From: an uncultured Bacillota bacterium
Lineage (GTDB): Bacteria; Bacillota; Clostridia; Christensenellales; UBA1242
Direction: 5' to 3'
Length of the DNA: 64,000 nucleotides
Assembly (NCBI GenBank): GCA_949292985.1
Contig: CASFBF010000010.1
Span: forward strand, 139,485-203,484
A program made the position numbers and the translations under genes. Below the pieces are notes generated by a model. The model was not told where the DNA came from, made no database searches, and saw only the letters and a list, made by a program, of their open reading frames with translations. This document shows positions 57,189 to 64,000 of this stretch, one piece after another (position 1 is the stretch's first letter; each line of letters begins with the position of its first letter).

Positions 57189-60095
57189 ATGGCACAAACA
57201 ACACAATCGAAAAAAATTAATCTTTCAGATTTTTCGGCAGATGAAAAAAATGTGGTTGGTTTTAACAGTTATTATTCATCTTCAAATGAAAATGGCAAAA
57301 CCACAGAGTATATTCAACAAAACAAAATTGCGTTAGATAAACAAAATGTGGCTGATAAAAAAGTGCTTTTAAGCATTAAAGACAATGCAACAAATAAATT
57401 GCAAATTTTTTGCTATCAAGTTGATGGCAAAAACTATGCAATGGTTCCAAAAAACGCAATTTCAGATGAAGCAAAAATACAACTCGATAACATTTTAAAA
57501 GATGACGCTAATTCAGAAAGTAAAGAATATATATTCGAAATTGAGAAAATAGATTTAATTGATTCATCAGTAGCTACAAAACCAAAAGGTTTTCAATTGC
57601 AATTAAAAGGAAATGATGAAAACAAAATAACAATAAACTCAAACGCCAGAGCATTGCAAATAAGTATTGATGGCAAACCAATTGAACAAAAACAACCAGA
57701 AGGAAACACCAAAACAAGTGTTTTCGGATATTCTTTTACAACCTCACTTATTAAGGATTGTTTTTCAAAAAAAACAGATTACGCGAATATTTATACGACT
57801 AATGGCACTAGTGGAGAATTGCAACCCGCAACAAACATTTCTGGATTTTCGACTGAGTTTTTACTTGCTTTGGCAAACTGCCACGAAAAAACAACAAAAC
57901 CTTATTCAATAATTGATTACGGTGATTTAAAACTTTTCCATGCTCCTTTAGTAAAAGGGATAGGCGGGAAAAACAACAACACTGAAACAAGAAATGAATT
58001 AGTTTTTGCAAGAATTAAAACTAAAAGCGGTAAGGAAAAATACAAAGACTATGTTTTAAGTAATGGTTCGTTTAAACCTGTTTCGCAGGTTGCTTATACT
58101 TACACAGAAAACAATACAAATGATATCGGGATTGATTTTGCTATAGGCGCCTCTCAGGCGACAGTTGAATTGCCTATTAAATTAGACTCAAACAAACAAT
58201 CGAAATTTGTGAATAATGATAACTATAAAATAATAAATGCTTTTTCGAGATTTTTGGCCGATTCTAGTTCTATAACCCAATTACCTGACACAAACAATGC
58301 TTTACCAGATATTAAGGGTGGCCACATAAGAATTGGAGACTTTATTGAAGTTGTGCAAGCCGATAAAACTGGTTTTAGGGAAATTTCCACTGAATTTGTA
58401 AGAGAAAACGTTTCAATTTTAAACCAAAACATTCAGGAACCAATAGACTTTGTAGATCCTGGGCCAGATTCAAATATCCCAGAAGATCCTTCCCCTGTGA
58501 ATCCTGAAGATCCTGTAAACACAGATCCTGATGTCCCTAAAAATCCAGAAGAACCAGGACCGATAGACTTTGTAGATCCTGGGCCAGATTCAAATATTAC
58601 AGTGGATCCTTCCCCTGTGAATACTCAAGATCCTGTAAACACAGATCCTGATGTCCCTAAAAATCCAGAAGAACCAAAAAATTCTATTGACAATAGTTCG
58701 AACACTTCACAAGAACCATCGAACAAATTAAACAATCCTAGTTCACAACCTGCATCAGCCAATCAAACAGCGTCAAATAAGATTCCTAATGTTGATGTAA
58801 AAAAAGAGCGAAGTTCTTTTGGTCCGTTTATAAAAACATTAGGCATTTTGGCTTTGATCGCATCAGTATTTCTATTCGTAGGAGCCGTCCTTGTTCCTGG
58901 TGTGGCGGCACTTGTACCAGCCGCGATAGGTTGCTTATGTGCAGGTGGTGCGTTATATTTCGGTTCTAACTTTATAGATGGAAAGATGAATATTGATTCT
59001 ATCTTTAACTCTGCAATAAACAATCAAAAAAATAGAAAGAAAAAACGTGAAAGAAAAGCAAAAAGATTTTTAAGTAGAGAAAATAAAATTGAAAATTTAA
59101 GATCTTTTGGCAAAGAAATGAGCGTAAAAACAAAAGCCAAGAGGCTTGCTAAAGCACAAAAATTGGAAGATAGAAACTTTAACTCTTTAGCAAGTGGAGA
59201 TTTTAGATTTATTGAGCAACTTTCTATATTAAATGAAAACAAAGCAATTGAGTTAGAAAAAAGCAAGCACTCTGATAAAGAACTAACTGACGAAGAAATC
59301 TTTGCTATAAAACAAGAGGCAAGAAATAAATTTATAAGCGACAATGCTCTTCCTATCGCACAAAGCGTTTTAAGTAGACATGGAGAAAAAGCAACTAGAG
59401 CGTTTTTGTCTAATTGCTCTCAACAACAGAGAACTTATATTACAAGTGCTAGTAACGATATAATTAACGCTATTCAAAATGATAAAACAAACAAAAATAT
59501 TCTTGGGACAGCGTTATCAAACTATTTAGTTGGTATTGACACTAAAAAGGCTTCACAAAGAATAAAATATTTAGCAAATGTTTCTACTGAACAGCACAAT
59601 TGGTTGAAAAAATATTGCGAAAAACGAAATGAGTTAGAATTAGCATATGAAGCAGCAGAAGCAAAAGGAAAAAATACAGAAGAATTAAGAAGGCTTATAA
59701 GGCTTGAACAAAAACTTGAAAACGATTCTGCTATAAATTCAAGAAAAGCGTTAAGGAATACTTTTGATAAAGTAAGGGCAAAATTAGAAGAAAAACATGC
59801 AGGAAAAAATGAATTAAGTGAATCAAATGTACAACCTTCAGAGGCCATCACACAATCGGCAACATCTTCTAATGAAACAGAACGTAATGCAGAAAATCAC
59901 GAACAAGAAAATCCTGCAAATGTTGAAAATCTTAATTCCGCACCTACAGATTCAACAACAAATGACGAGAGTGTAGAGGCTCAACCAGTTGGTGAACCAA
60001 ATACTACAGCGTCTTCTGATTCCGCTACGCCTGTAGCAAATGAAAGCCAATCACCTGCAATCTCGCCTTCTGATGAAACTGCAATAACTAGATAA
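57189..60095 (+). CDS. Large protein with repeat linker, membrane hairpin and charged C-terminus (unknown)
   Basis: This 968-residue protein has four parts. Residues 1-~415 are soluble and beta-rich. Residues ~418-530 form a Pro/Asp-rich linker with two 40-residue tandem repeats (PIDFVDPGPDSNI ... DPDVPKNPEEP). Residues ~548-610 hold two hydrophobic segments (GILALIASVFLFVGAVLV; GVAALVPAAIGCLCAGGALY). After that come Lys/Arg-rich helices with coiled-coil character and a Ser/Thr/Asn/Glu-rich tail. There is no signal peptide, so both large ends probably lie in the cytoplasm around a membrane hairpin. ATG 57189 follows GGAGGG and the promoter; an upstream TTG-type start at 57153 is less likely. 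No family is recognised. Confidence 0.7.
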   Translation: MAQTTQSKKINLSDFSADEKNVVGFNSYYSSSNENGKTTEYIQQNKIALDKQNVADKKVLLSIKDNATNKLQIFCYQVDGKNYAMVPKNAISDEAKIQLDNILKDDANSESKEYIFEIEKIDLIDSSVATKPKGFQLQLKGNDENKITINSNARALQISIDGKPIEQKQPEGNTKTSVFGYSFTTSLIKDCFSKKTDYANIYTTNGTSGELQPATNISGFSTEFLLALANCHEKTTKPYSIIDYGDLKLFHAPLVKGIGGKNNNTETRNELVFARIKTKSGKEKYKDYVLSNGSFKPVSQVAYTYTENNTNDIGIDFAIGASQATVELPIKLDSNKQSKFVNNDNYKIINAFSRFLADSSSITQLPDTNNALPDIKGGHIRIGDFIEVVQADKTGFREISTEFVRENVSILNQNIQEPIDFVDPGPDSNIPEDPSPVNPEDPVNTDPDVPKNPEEPGPIDFVDPGPDSNITVDPSPVNTQDPVNTDPDVPKNPEEPKNSIDNSSNTSQEPSNKLNNPSSQPASANQTASNKIPNVDVKKERSSFGPFIKTLGILALIASVFLFVGAVLVPGVAALVPAAIGCLCAGGALYFGSNFIDGKMNIDSIFNSAINNQKNRKKKRERKAKRFLSRENKIENLRSFGKEMSVKTKAKRLAKAQKLEDRNFNSLASGDFRFIEQLSILNENKAIELEKSKHSDKELTDEEIFAIKQEARNKFISDNALPIAQSVLSRHGEKATRAFLSNCSQQQRTYITSASNDIINAIQNDKTNKNILGTALSNYLVGIDTKKASQRIKYLANVSTEQHNWLKKYCEKRNELELAYEAAEAKGKNTEELRRLIRLEQKLENDSAINSRKALRNTFDKVRAKLEEKHAGKNELSESNVQPSEAITQSATSSNETERNAENHEQENPANVENLNSAPTDSTTNDESVEAQPVGEPNTTASSDSATPVANESQSPAISPSDETAITR
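58440..58679 (+). repeat. Two 120-bp tandem repeats in the linker of the 968-residue gene
   Basis: Units 58440-58559 and 58560-58679 differ at only a few positions (for example EDPSPVNPED versus VDPSPVNTQD). Each encodes 40 residues and is in frame, so copy number can change without breaking the gene. Confidence 0.9.
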
Positions 60096-60107
60096 ATAAG
60101 GATTAAA

Positions 60108-61199
60108 ATGAAAATTGGCGTTGTAGGACTGCCAAATGTTGGCAAAAGCACTTTATTTAACGCAATAACGGAAGCTGGCGCAGAAAGCGCCAACTATCCT
60201 TTTTGCACGATAGAACCAAATGTTGGTATGGTTGATGTGCCAGACGAAAGATTGCAAGTGTTGGGCGAAATGTATCACACCCAAAAAATAACTCCTGCAA
60301 GCATAGAGTTTGTGGACATTGCAGGGCTTGTCGCTGGAGCAAGTCAAGGCGAAGGTTTAGGAAATAAGTTTTTAAGCCATATTCGTGAAGTTGACGCAAT
60401 CGTGCATGTTGTAAGATGTTTTGACAATCAAAACATAATTCATGTAAGCGGAAGTGTCGATCCAATTCGTGATATTGAAGTAATAAATCTCGAACTAGCC
60501 TTAGCGGATTTAGAACAGGTTACAAAAAAGTTTGAAAAAGACGGCAAACTTATTAAAACTGGCGATAAAAGTTTGATAGAGAGCGTTGCACTTCTTGGCA
60601 AAATAAAATTACAGTTAGAGCAAGGCAAACCTGTTAGAACACTTGCCATGAACGAAAAAGAAAATGAAATTGTTAAAAACTTTTCTCTTTTAACTGCAAA
60701 ACCTGTTATTTATGTTGCTAATATCGGTGAAAATGATATAGAAAAAGGCGAAAATGAATATGCAAAAAAAGTTAAAGAATATGCAAACGCTGAAAATTCT
60801 GGTTGCATAACTCTTTGTGCAAAAATTGAAGAAGAACTTATTTTTTTGCCAAAAGACGAACGCGAAATGTTTAAAGAAGAACTTGGCATTAAGCAGAGCG
60901 GACTTGAAAAACTTGTTAAGGCAAGTTATGATTTACTTGGGCTTATGAGTTATTTAACCGCTGGTGAAAAAGAAGTAAGGGCTTGGACAATAAAAAAAGG
61001 AACCAAAGCACCACAAGCCGCTGGTAAAATTCATACCGATTTTGAAAAAGGTTTTATTAAAGCCGAAATCGTTTCTTACACTGATTTAGTGGAAACAGGA
61101 AGTTTTTTAAAAGCGAAAGAAAAAGGCAAAGTCAGAATGGAAGGCAAAGAATATATCATGCAAGATGGCGATGTTGTTCTTTTCCGCTTTAATGTGTGA
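60108..61199 (+). CDS. ychF: Redox-regulated ATPase/GTPase YchF
   Basis: This 363-residue OBG-family P-loop protein has G1 GLPNVGKST, DIAGLVAGASQGEGLGNKFL and a C-terminal TGS domain (RAWTIKKGTKAPQAAGKIHT, then DFEKGFIKAEIVSYTDL). YchF binds ribosomes and ATP and is linked to stress control. Start ATG 60108 with AAGGA at ~7 bases. The stop overlaps the start region of mrnC. Confidence 0.97.
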   Translation: MKIGVVGLPNVGKSTLFNAITEAGAESANYPFCTIEPNVGMVDVPDERLQVLGEMYHTQKITPASIEFVDIAGLVAGASQGEGLGNKFLSHIREVDAIVHVVRCFDNQNIIHVSGSVDPIRDIEVINLELALADLEQVTKKFEKDGKLIKTGDKSLIESVALLGKIKLQLEQGKPVRTLAMNEKENEIVKNFSLLTAKPVIYVANIGENDIEKGENEYAKKVKEYANAENSGCITLCAKIEEELIFLPKDEREMFKEELGIKQSGLEKLVKASYDLLGLMSYLTAGEKEVRAWTIKKGTKAPQAAGKIHTDFEKGFIKAEIVSYTDLVETGSFLKAKEKGKVRMEGKEYIMQDGDVVLFRFNV

Positions 61200-61207
61200 G
61201 GCACGAA

Positions 61208-61576
61208 ATGAAGGAACTTACTCCCCTGCAATTAGCCTTTTTAGGCGATGCCATACACACACTTTTTGTGCGCAAATGGGTGCTTGAAAATTTTAACAAG
61301 CCTATGAACGATATTCATAAAATTTGCGCCAAATATTGCAGTGCCGTTCACCAAAGCGAAGTTCTGTTGCAATTACAATTAAATGAAGACGAACAAGAGA
61401 TTGTTAGAAAAGCCAGAAATGTTAAAGCGAAACACACAGCAAAAAATGCAGAAATTAAAGATTATAAATTTGCAACTGCTTTTGAAGCATTAGTTGCATA
61501 CCTAAAAATAAATAATAAAACCGATCGATTAAATTATGTTTTAAAAGAGTCTATAAAGGAAAAAAATGCAGATTGA
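61208..61576 (+). CDS. mrnC: Mini-ribonuclease 3
   Basis: This 122-residue RNase III catalytic domain without the dsRNA-binding part matures 23S rRNA ends. It has KELTPLQLAFLGDAIHTLFV with the metal-binding Asp, and ATAFEALVAYL with the second acidic site. ATG 61208 with GAGG 6 bases upstream is preferred over GTG 61196. It overlaps rlmB by 11 bases and lies 8 bases after ychF. Confidence 0.93.
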   Translation: MKELTPLQLAFLGDAIHTLFVRKWVLENFNKPMNDIHKICAKYCSAVHQSEVLLQLQLNEDEQEIVRKARNVKAKHTAKNAEIKDYKFATAFEALVAYLKINNKTDRLNYVLKESIKEKNAD

Positions 61577-62276
61577 AGGAAGAAACCAAGTAAGACAAGC
61601 CATTGAAGGCGGGCTTACAATCAACAAAATTTTAGTTGACACAAATTTCTCTAATCGAAAAGATGAAATTGTTTTTCTCGCACGAAAAAAGCGCATAAGG
61701 GTTGATTTTGTGCCTAAGCAAGCACTTGATAGAAAAAGCACAACTTCTCATCATCAAGGCTATATCGCTGAAACCGTAGACTTTAAATACACCCCACTTG
61801 ACCAACTTCTTGCTGTAAAAAGCGAAAAGCCATTTTTTGTTTTATTGGACGGGATAGAAGATCCACATAACTTTGGCGCAATCATACGCTCTTGCGAATG
61901 CGCTGGCGTTGATGGGATAATTATTCCTAAAAATCGTGCCTGTGTTGTTAATGACACAGTTGTAAGAACCAGTACTGGCGCAATAAGCAATATGAAAATT
62001 GCAATGGTTACAAATCTGAAAGAAGCGATAACTTCTTTAAAAAATATGGGCGTTTGGGTGTATGCTGCCGAGACTGGTGGTGAAAACATATATTCAAAAA
62101 ATTTAAATCAACCTATTGCAGTGGTGATAGGCTCAGAAGGTAAAGGCGTGAAAAAAAGCATAATCGAAATGTGCGATGGTGTTCTCACCCTTCCTTTAAA
62201 AGGAAAAGTCAATTCACTAAATGCAAGCGTGGCATGTGGTATAGTTATTTTTGAAATTTTAAGACAAAGGGGTTAA
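61566..62276 (+). CDS. rlmB: SpoU-family 23S rRNA 2'-O-methyltransferase (RlmB-like)
   Basis: This 236-residue SPOUT enzyme has motif 1 NFGAIIRSCECAGVDGIIIP, motif 2 VVIGSEGKGVKKSI and motif 3 LPLKGKVNSLNASVACGI. The N-terminal substrate-binding domain is GRNQVRQAIEGGLTINKILV. It overlaps mrnC, as in the Bacillus yacO-type cluster. Confidence 0.95.
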   Translation: MQIEGRNQVRQAIEGGLTINKILVDTNFSNRKDEIVFLARKKRIRVDFVPKQALDRKSTTSHHQGYIAETVDFKYTPLDQLLAVKSEKPFFVLLDGIEDPHNFGAIIRSCECAGVDGIIIPKNRACVVNDTVVRTSTGAISNMKIAMVTNLKEAITSLKNMGVWVYAAETGGENIYSKNLNQPIAVVIGSEGKGVKKSIIEMCDGVLTLPLKGKVNSLNASVACGIVIFEILRQRG

Positions 62277-62277
62277 A

Positions 62278-62856
62278 ATGACAGACGAGCAACTTGTCTT
62301 ACTCGCCAAAGAAGGCAACAGTGAGGCGGAACTTGAACTATTTAACAAATACCGAAGTTTAATAAATAAATATTCGCGTGGCTATTTTTTGGTAGGTGGC
62401 GATGTTGAAGATTTAATTCAAGAAGGTATGATTGGGTTATATAAAGCCATCAAAAATTATTCGCAAGAAAAAGATGCTTCTTTCGCTACATTCGCTTCGC
62501 TTTGTATTCGCCGTCAAATACAATCTGCAATAAGAAACGCTTCAACTCAAAAAAATAAAATTCTTTCTTCGGCTGTTCCAATTACTGATGAAGAAGATGA
62601 TGACTATGGAATTTTTTCAATCACATCAGCAGACCGTCCAGATCAAAAACTGATAAACAAACAAACAAACGAAGAAATTTTTTCACAATTAAAAAAAATG
62701 TTATCTCCCCTTGAATTTGATGTGCTGAAATATTATCTTGCGGGACTTACATATGAGCAAATTTCTCAAAAAACAAATTTATCCAAAAAGAGTATCGATA
62801 ACGCACTTTCACGAATAAAAAATAAACTTTCTTCAATAAAAAAAGTGCTATTTTAA
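62278..62856 (+). CDS. sigH: RNA polymerase sigma-H-type factor
   Basis: This 192-residue sigma-70 family factor has region 2 (LELFNKYRSLINKYSRGYFL, DVEDLIQEGMIGLYKAIKNY, FATFASLCIRRQIQSAIRNA) and region 4 (LSPLEFDVLKYYLAGLTYEQ, ISQKTNLSKKSIDNALSRIK). Length and the rlmB-sigH order match Bacillus/Clostridium SigH, the sigma factor of sporulation onset and competence. One base separates it from rlmB. Confidence 0.92.
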   Translation: MTDEQLVLLAKEGNSEAELELFNKYRSLINKYSRGYFLVGGDVEDLIQEGMIGLYKAIKNYSQEKDASFATFASLCIRRQIQSAIRNASTQKNKILSSAVPITDEEDDDYGIFSITSADRPDQKLINKQTNEEIFSQLKKMLSPLEFDVLKYYLAGLTYEQISQKTNLSKKSIDNALSRIKNKLSSIKKVLF

Positions 62857-62865
62857 GGAGTATAA

Positions 62866-64000
62866 ATGGACAATCGAAAAAAATTAGGAATTTTTAAATA
62901 TTTAAATGCTCATAAATTTGCTATTTCATCATATGTCGTATTTTCAATTTTAAGTTCTGCCTGTAATGTTCTTACAACAATTTTTTTAGCAAATGCTATA
63001 GAATTCATTACTTGCTCAGAATATAAAAGCGCTATTTTTACGATATTGATTGTCGGCGGTATATATTTAATACAACATATTTGTATGATATTCGTGGATT
63101 ACATTTATTATAAATATTCAAATATTATAGTAGCAGAATTAAACCGTGATTTAACTAAGCAGGCATTTAAGTTCACCTCAAAAACATATTCTGAATATGA
63201 TACTGGAACTTTTGTGCAAAGAATTCTAAATGATCCTTCTTTAGTAGTTAATAACCTTACTAATATAGTTGATCAAATTGCAAGTATTTTAACAACATTA
63301 ACAATTTTAATTTACATAATAGTCTTAAATATTTATATTGGAATAATTTTGGTTACACTTATTTCTATATGCGGATTGATAGAGTTTTTTAGAACCAAAA
63401 TACTAAAGAAAAACAAATTTTTGTCATATAAAAAATCGGACAAAATAAACTCATTAATGACTGAAATAATAAGAAGCGAAAAAGACATAAAATCTTTAGG
63501 TCTTGAATTAACATTAGGCAAAACTTCTGAATTTTATTATAACGATAGAATGAAACAAGCAATAAAAACTAATACCACCGATCTTTGGTGGCAATCAGCA
63601 CGTAACATTCTTATAAAACTTATAAGTGTTGGTGTTCTTATTTTGGGCATTTACTTTGTTGACATAGGCACCATCACATTAGCAACTTTTATGATTATAT
63701 ACTCTAACAATTATTCCGTATTTTCATTTGTTTGGTGTGTTGGACATGTTTGGAGCATATTAATAGAAATCAAAGTTTCTTCCAAACGAATGTTCTCGCT
63801 ATTTGACGAAAATCTATTTCCTTGTGAGCATTTTGGGACTACTCACATTGACAGAATGCAGGGTAAAATAGAATTCCAAAATGTAAGTTTTGCTTTTTTA
63901 GAATATGAAACTGTTGAAAGCAATGCTAAAACCTATCAGCTTCAGCGCAAAATAGTTTCAAAAACAAAAGTTTTAGACACAATCTCCTTCACAATAGAAC
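62866..64000 (+). CDS. ABC exporter half-subunit, N-terminal part (truncated by window edge)
   Basis: 378 codons are in frame to the window end. Six hydrophobic segments form an ABC-type transmembrane domain (start MDNRKKLGIFKYLNAHKFAI; helix VFSILSSACNVLTTIFLANA). GKIEFQNVSFAFLEYE then opens the ATPase domain, which is interrupted by about 20 extra residues before VLDTISFTIE; Walker A lies outside the window. AGGAG precedes the ATG, 10 bases after sigH. It is possibly co-transcribed with sigH, but function and substrate are unknown. Confidence 0.85.
   Translation, partial: MDNRKKLGIFKYLNAHKFAISSYVVFSILSSACNVLTTIFLANAIEFITCSEYKSAIFTILIVGGIYLIQHICMIFVDYIYYKYSNIIVAELNRDLTKQAFKFTSKTYSEYDTGTFVQRILNDPSLVVNNLTNIVDQIASILTTLTILIYIIVLNIYIGIILVTLISICGLIEFFRTKILKKNKFLSYKKSDKINSLMTEIIRSEKDIKSLGLELTLGKTSEFYYNDRMKQAIKTNTTDLWWQSARNILIKLISVGVLILGIYFVDIGTITLATFMIIYSNNYSVFSFVWCVGHVWSILIEIKVSSKRMFSLFDENLFPCEHFGTTHIDRMQGKIEFQNVSFAFLEYETVESNAKTYQLQRKIVSKTKVLDTISFTIE

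Noticed and set aside
1-64000. CRISPR array, insertion sequences or prophage
   Set aside because: No regularly spaced direct repeats, no transposase or integrase motifs and no phage structural genes were seen in any frame.

Overview
This is a 64 kb piece of a low-GC, Clostridia-like bacterial chromosome, probably from an uncultured anaerobe. The evidence is Gram-positive-type gene content: SigH, a Spo0A-type DNA-binding domain, a SpoVB-type flippase, zinc-type L31, L33 and S18, a DUF975 protein, Mini-RNase III and many strong Shine-Dalgarno sites. It also carries anaerobe genes: rubrerythrin and an [FeFe]-hydrogenase. Most of the window is core housekeeping. There are no phage genes, no integrase or transposase, no rRNA and no CRISPR array.

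Layout. 0-8.5 kb: a heterodimeric ABC exporter (one half truncated by the window edge), a zeta-toxin-like kinase overlapping an APH-type kinase tail to tail, GlmS, an acetyltransferase and small unknowns. 8.5-12.2 kb: an orphan VirD4-like coupling protein, then tRNA-Arg carrying a 1.1 kb micro-island bounded by a 40-bp repeat of the tRNA 3' end. 12.2-18.4 kb: Spo0A-like protein, EngB, DedA-like protein, CYTH-like protein, rubrerythrin, HU, signal peptidase, QueH and an ArsR regulator. 18.5-20.2 kb: a tiny Leu/Cys-rich protein, a cloverleaf-forming DNA element, and two convergent pilin-like genes with identical 70-bp leaders, followed by tRNA-Ser. 20.3-25.6 kb: ADP-ribosylglycohydrolase, a degenerate deformylase, hydrogenase and a glycosyltransferase. 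25.9-34.7 kb: one giant surface protein. 34.7-37.2 kb: the rpmG-secE-nusG-rplK-rplA operon. 37.2-46.5 kb: argS, recR, ybaB, dnaX, tpiA, pgk, dus and a flippase. 46.6-57 kb: unknowns, rplI with a glycosyltransferase, a DUF1385-PrmC fusion with prfA, rpmE, rpsR-ssb-rpsF and secA. 57-64 kb: a large membrane protein, then ychF, mrnC, rlmB, sigH and another ABC transporter.

Four signals stand out. (1) At least five genes on both strands (GNAT, engB, dedA-like, dnaX, dus) have a -10 box exactly 6 nt before an ATG and no Shine-Dalgarno site, which implies leaderless mRNAs. (2) Two intergenic elements of unrelated sequence fold into the same four-way-junction cloverleaf (15663-15735 and 18722-18798). 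(3) dnaX ends at an A9 slippery run with an open -1 frame behind it, which implies tau/gamma production by frameshifting or transcriptional slippage. (4) There are scattered type IV secretion parts (a coupling protein, and paired inverted pilins whose identical leaders could recombine), plus a tRNA-bounded micro-island with no integrase.

All calls come from reading the sequence. Family names rest on recognised motifs, not on database searches.
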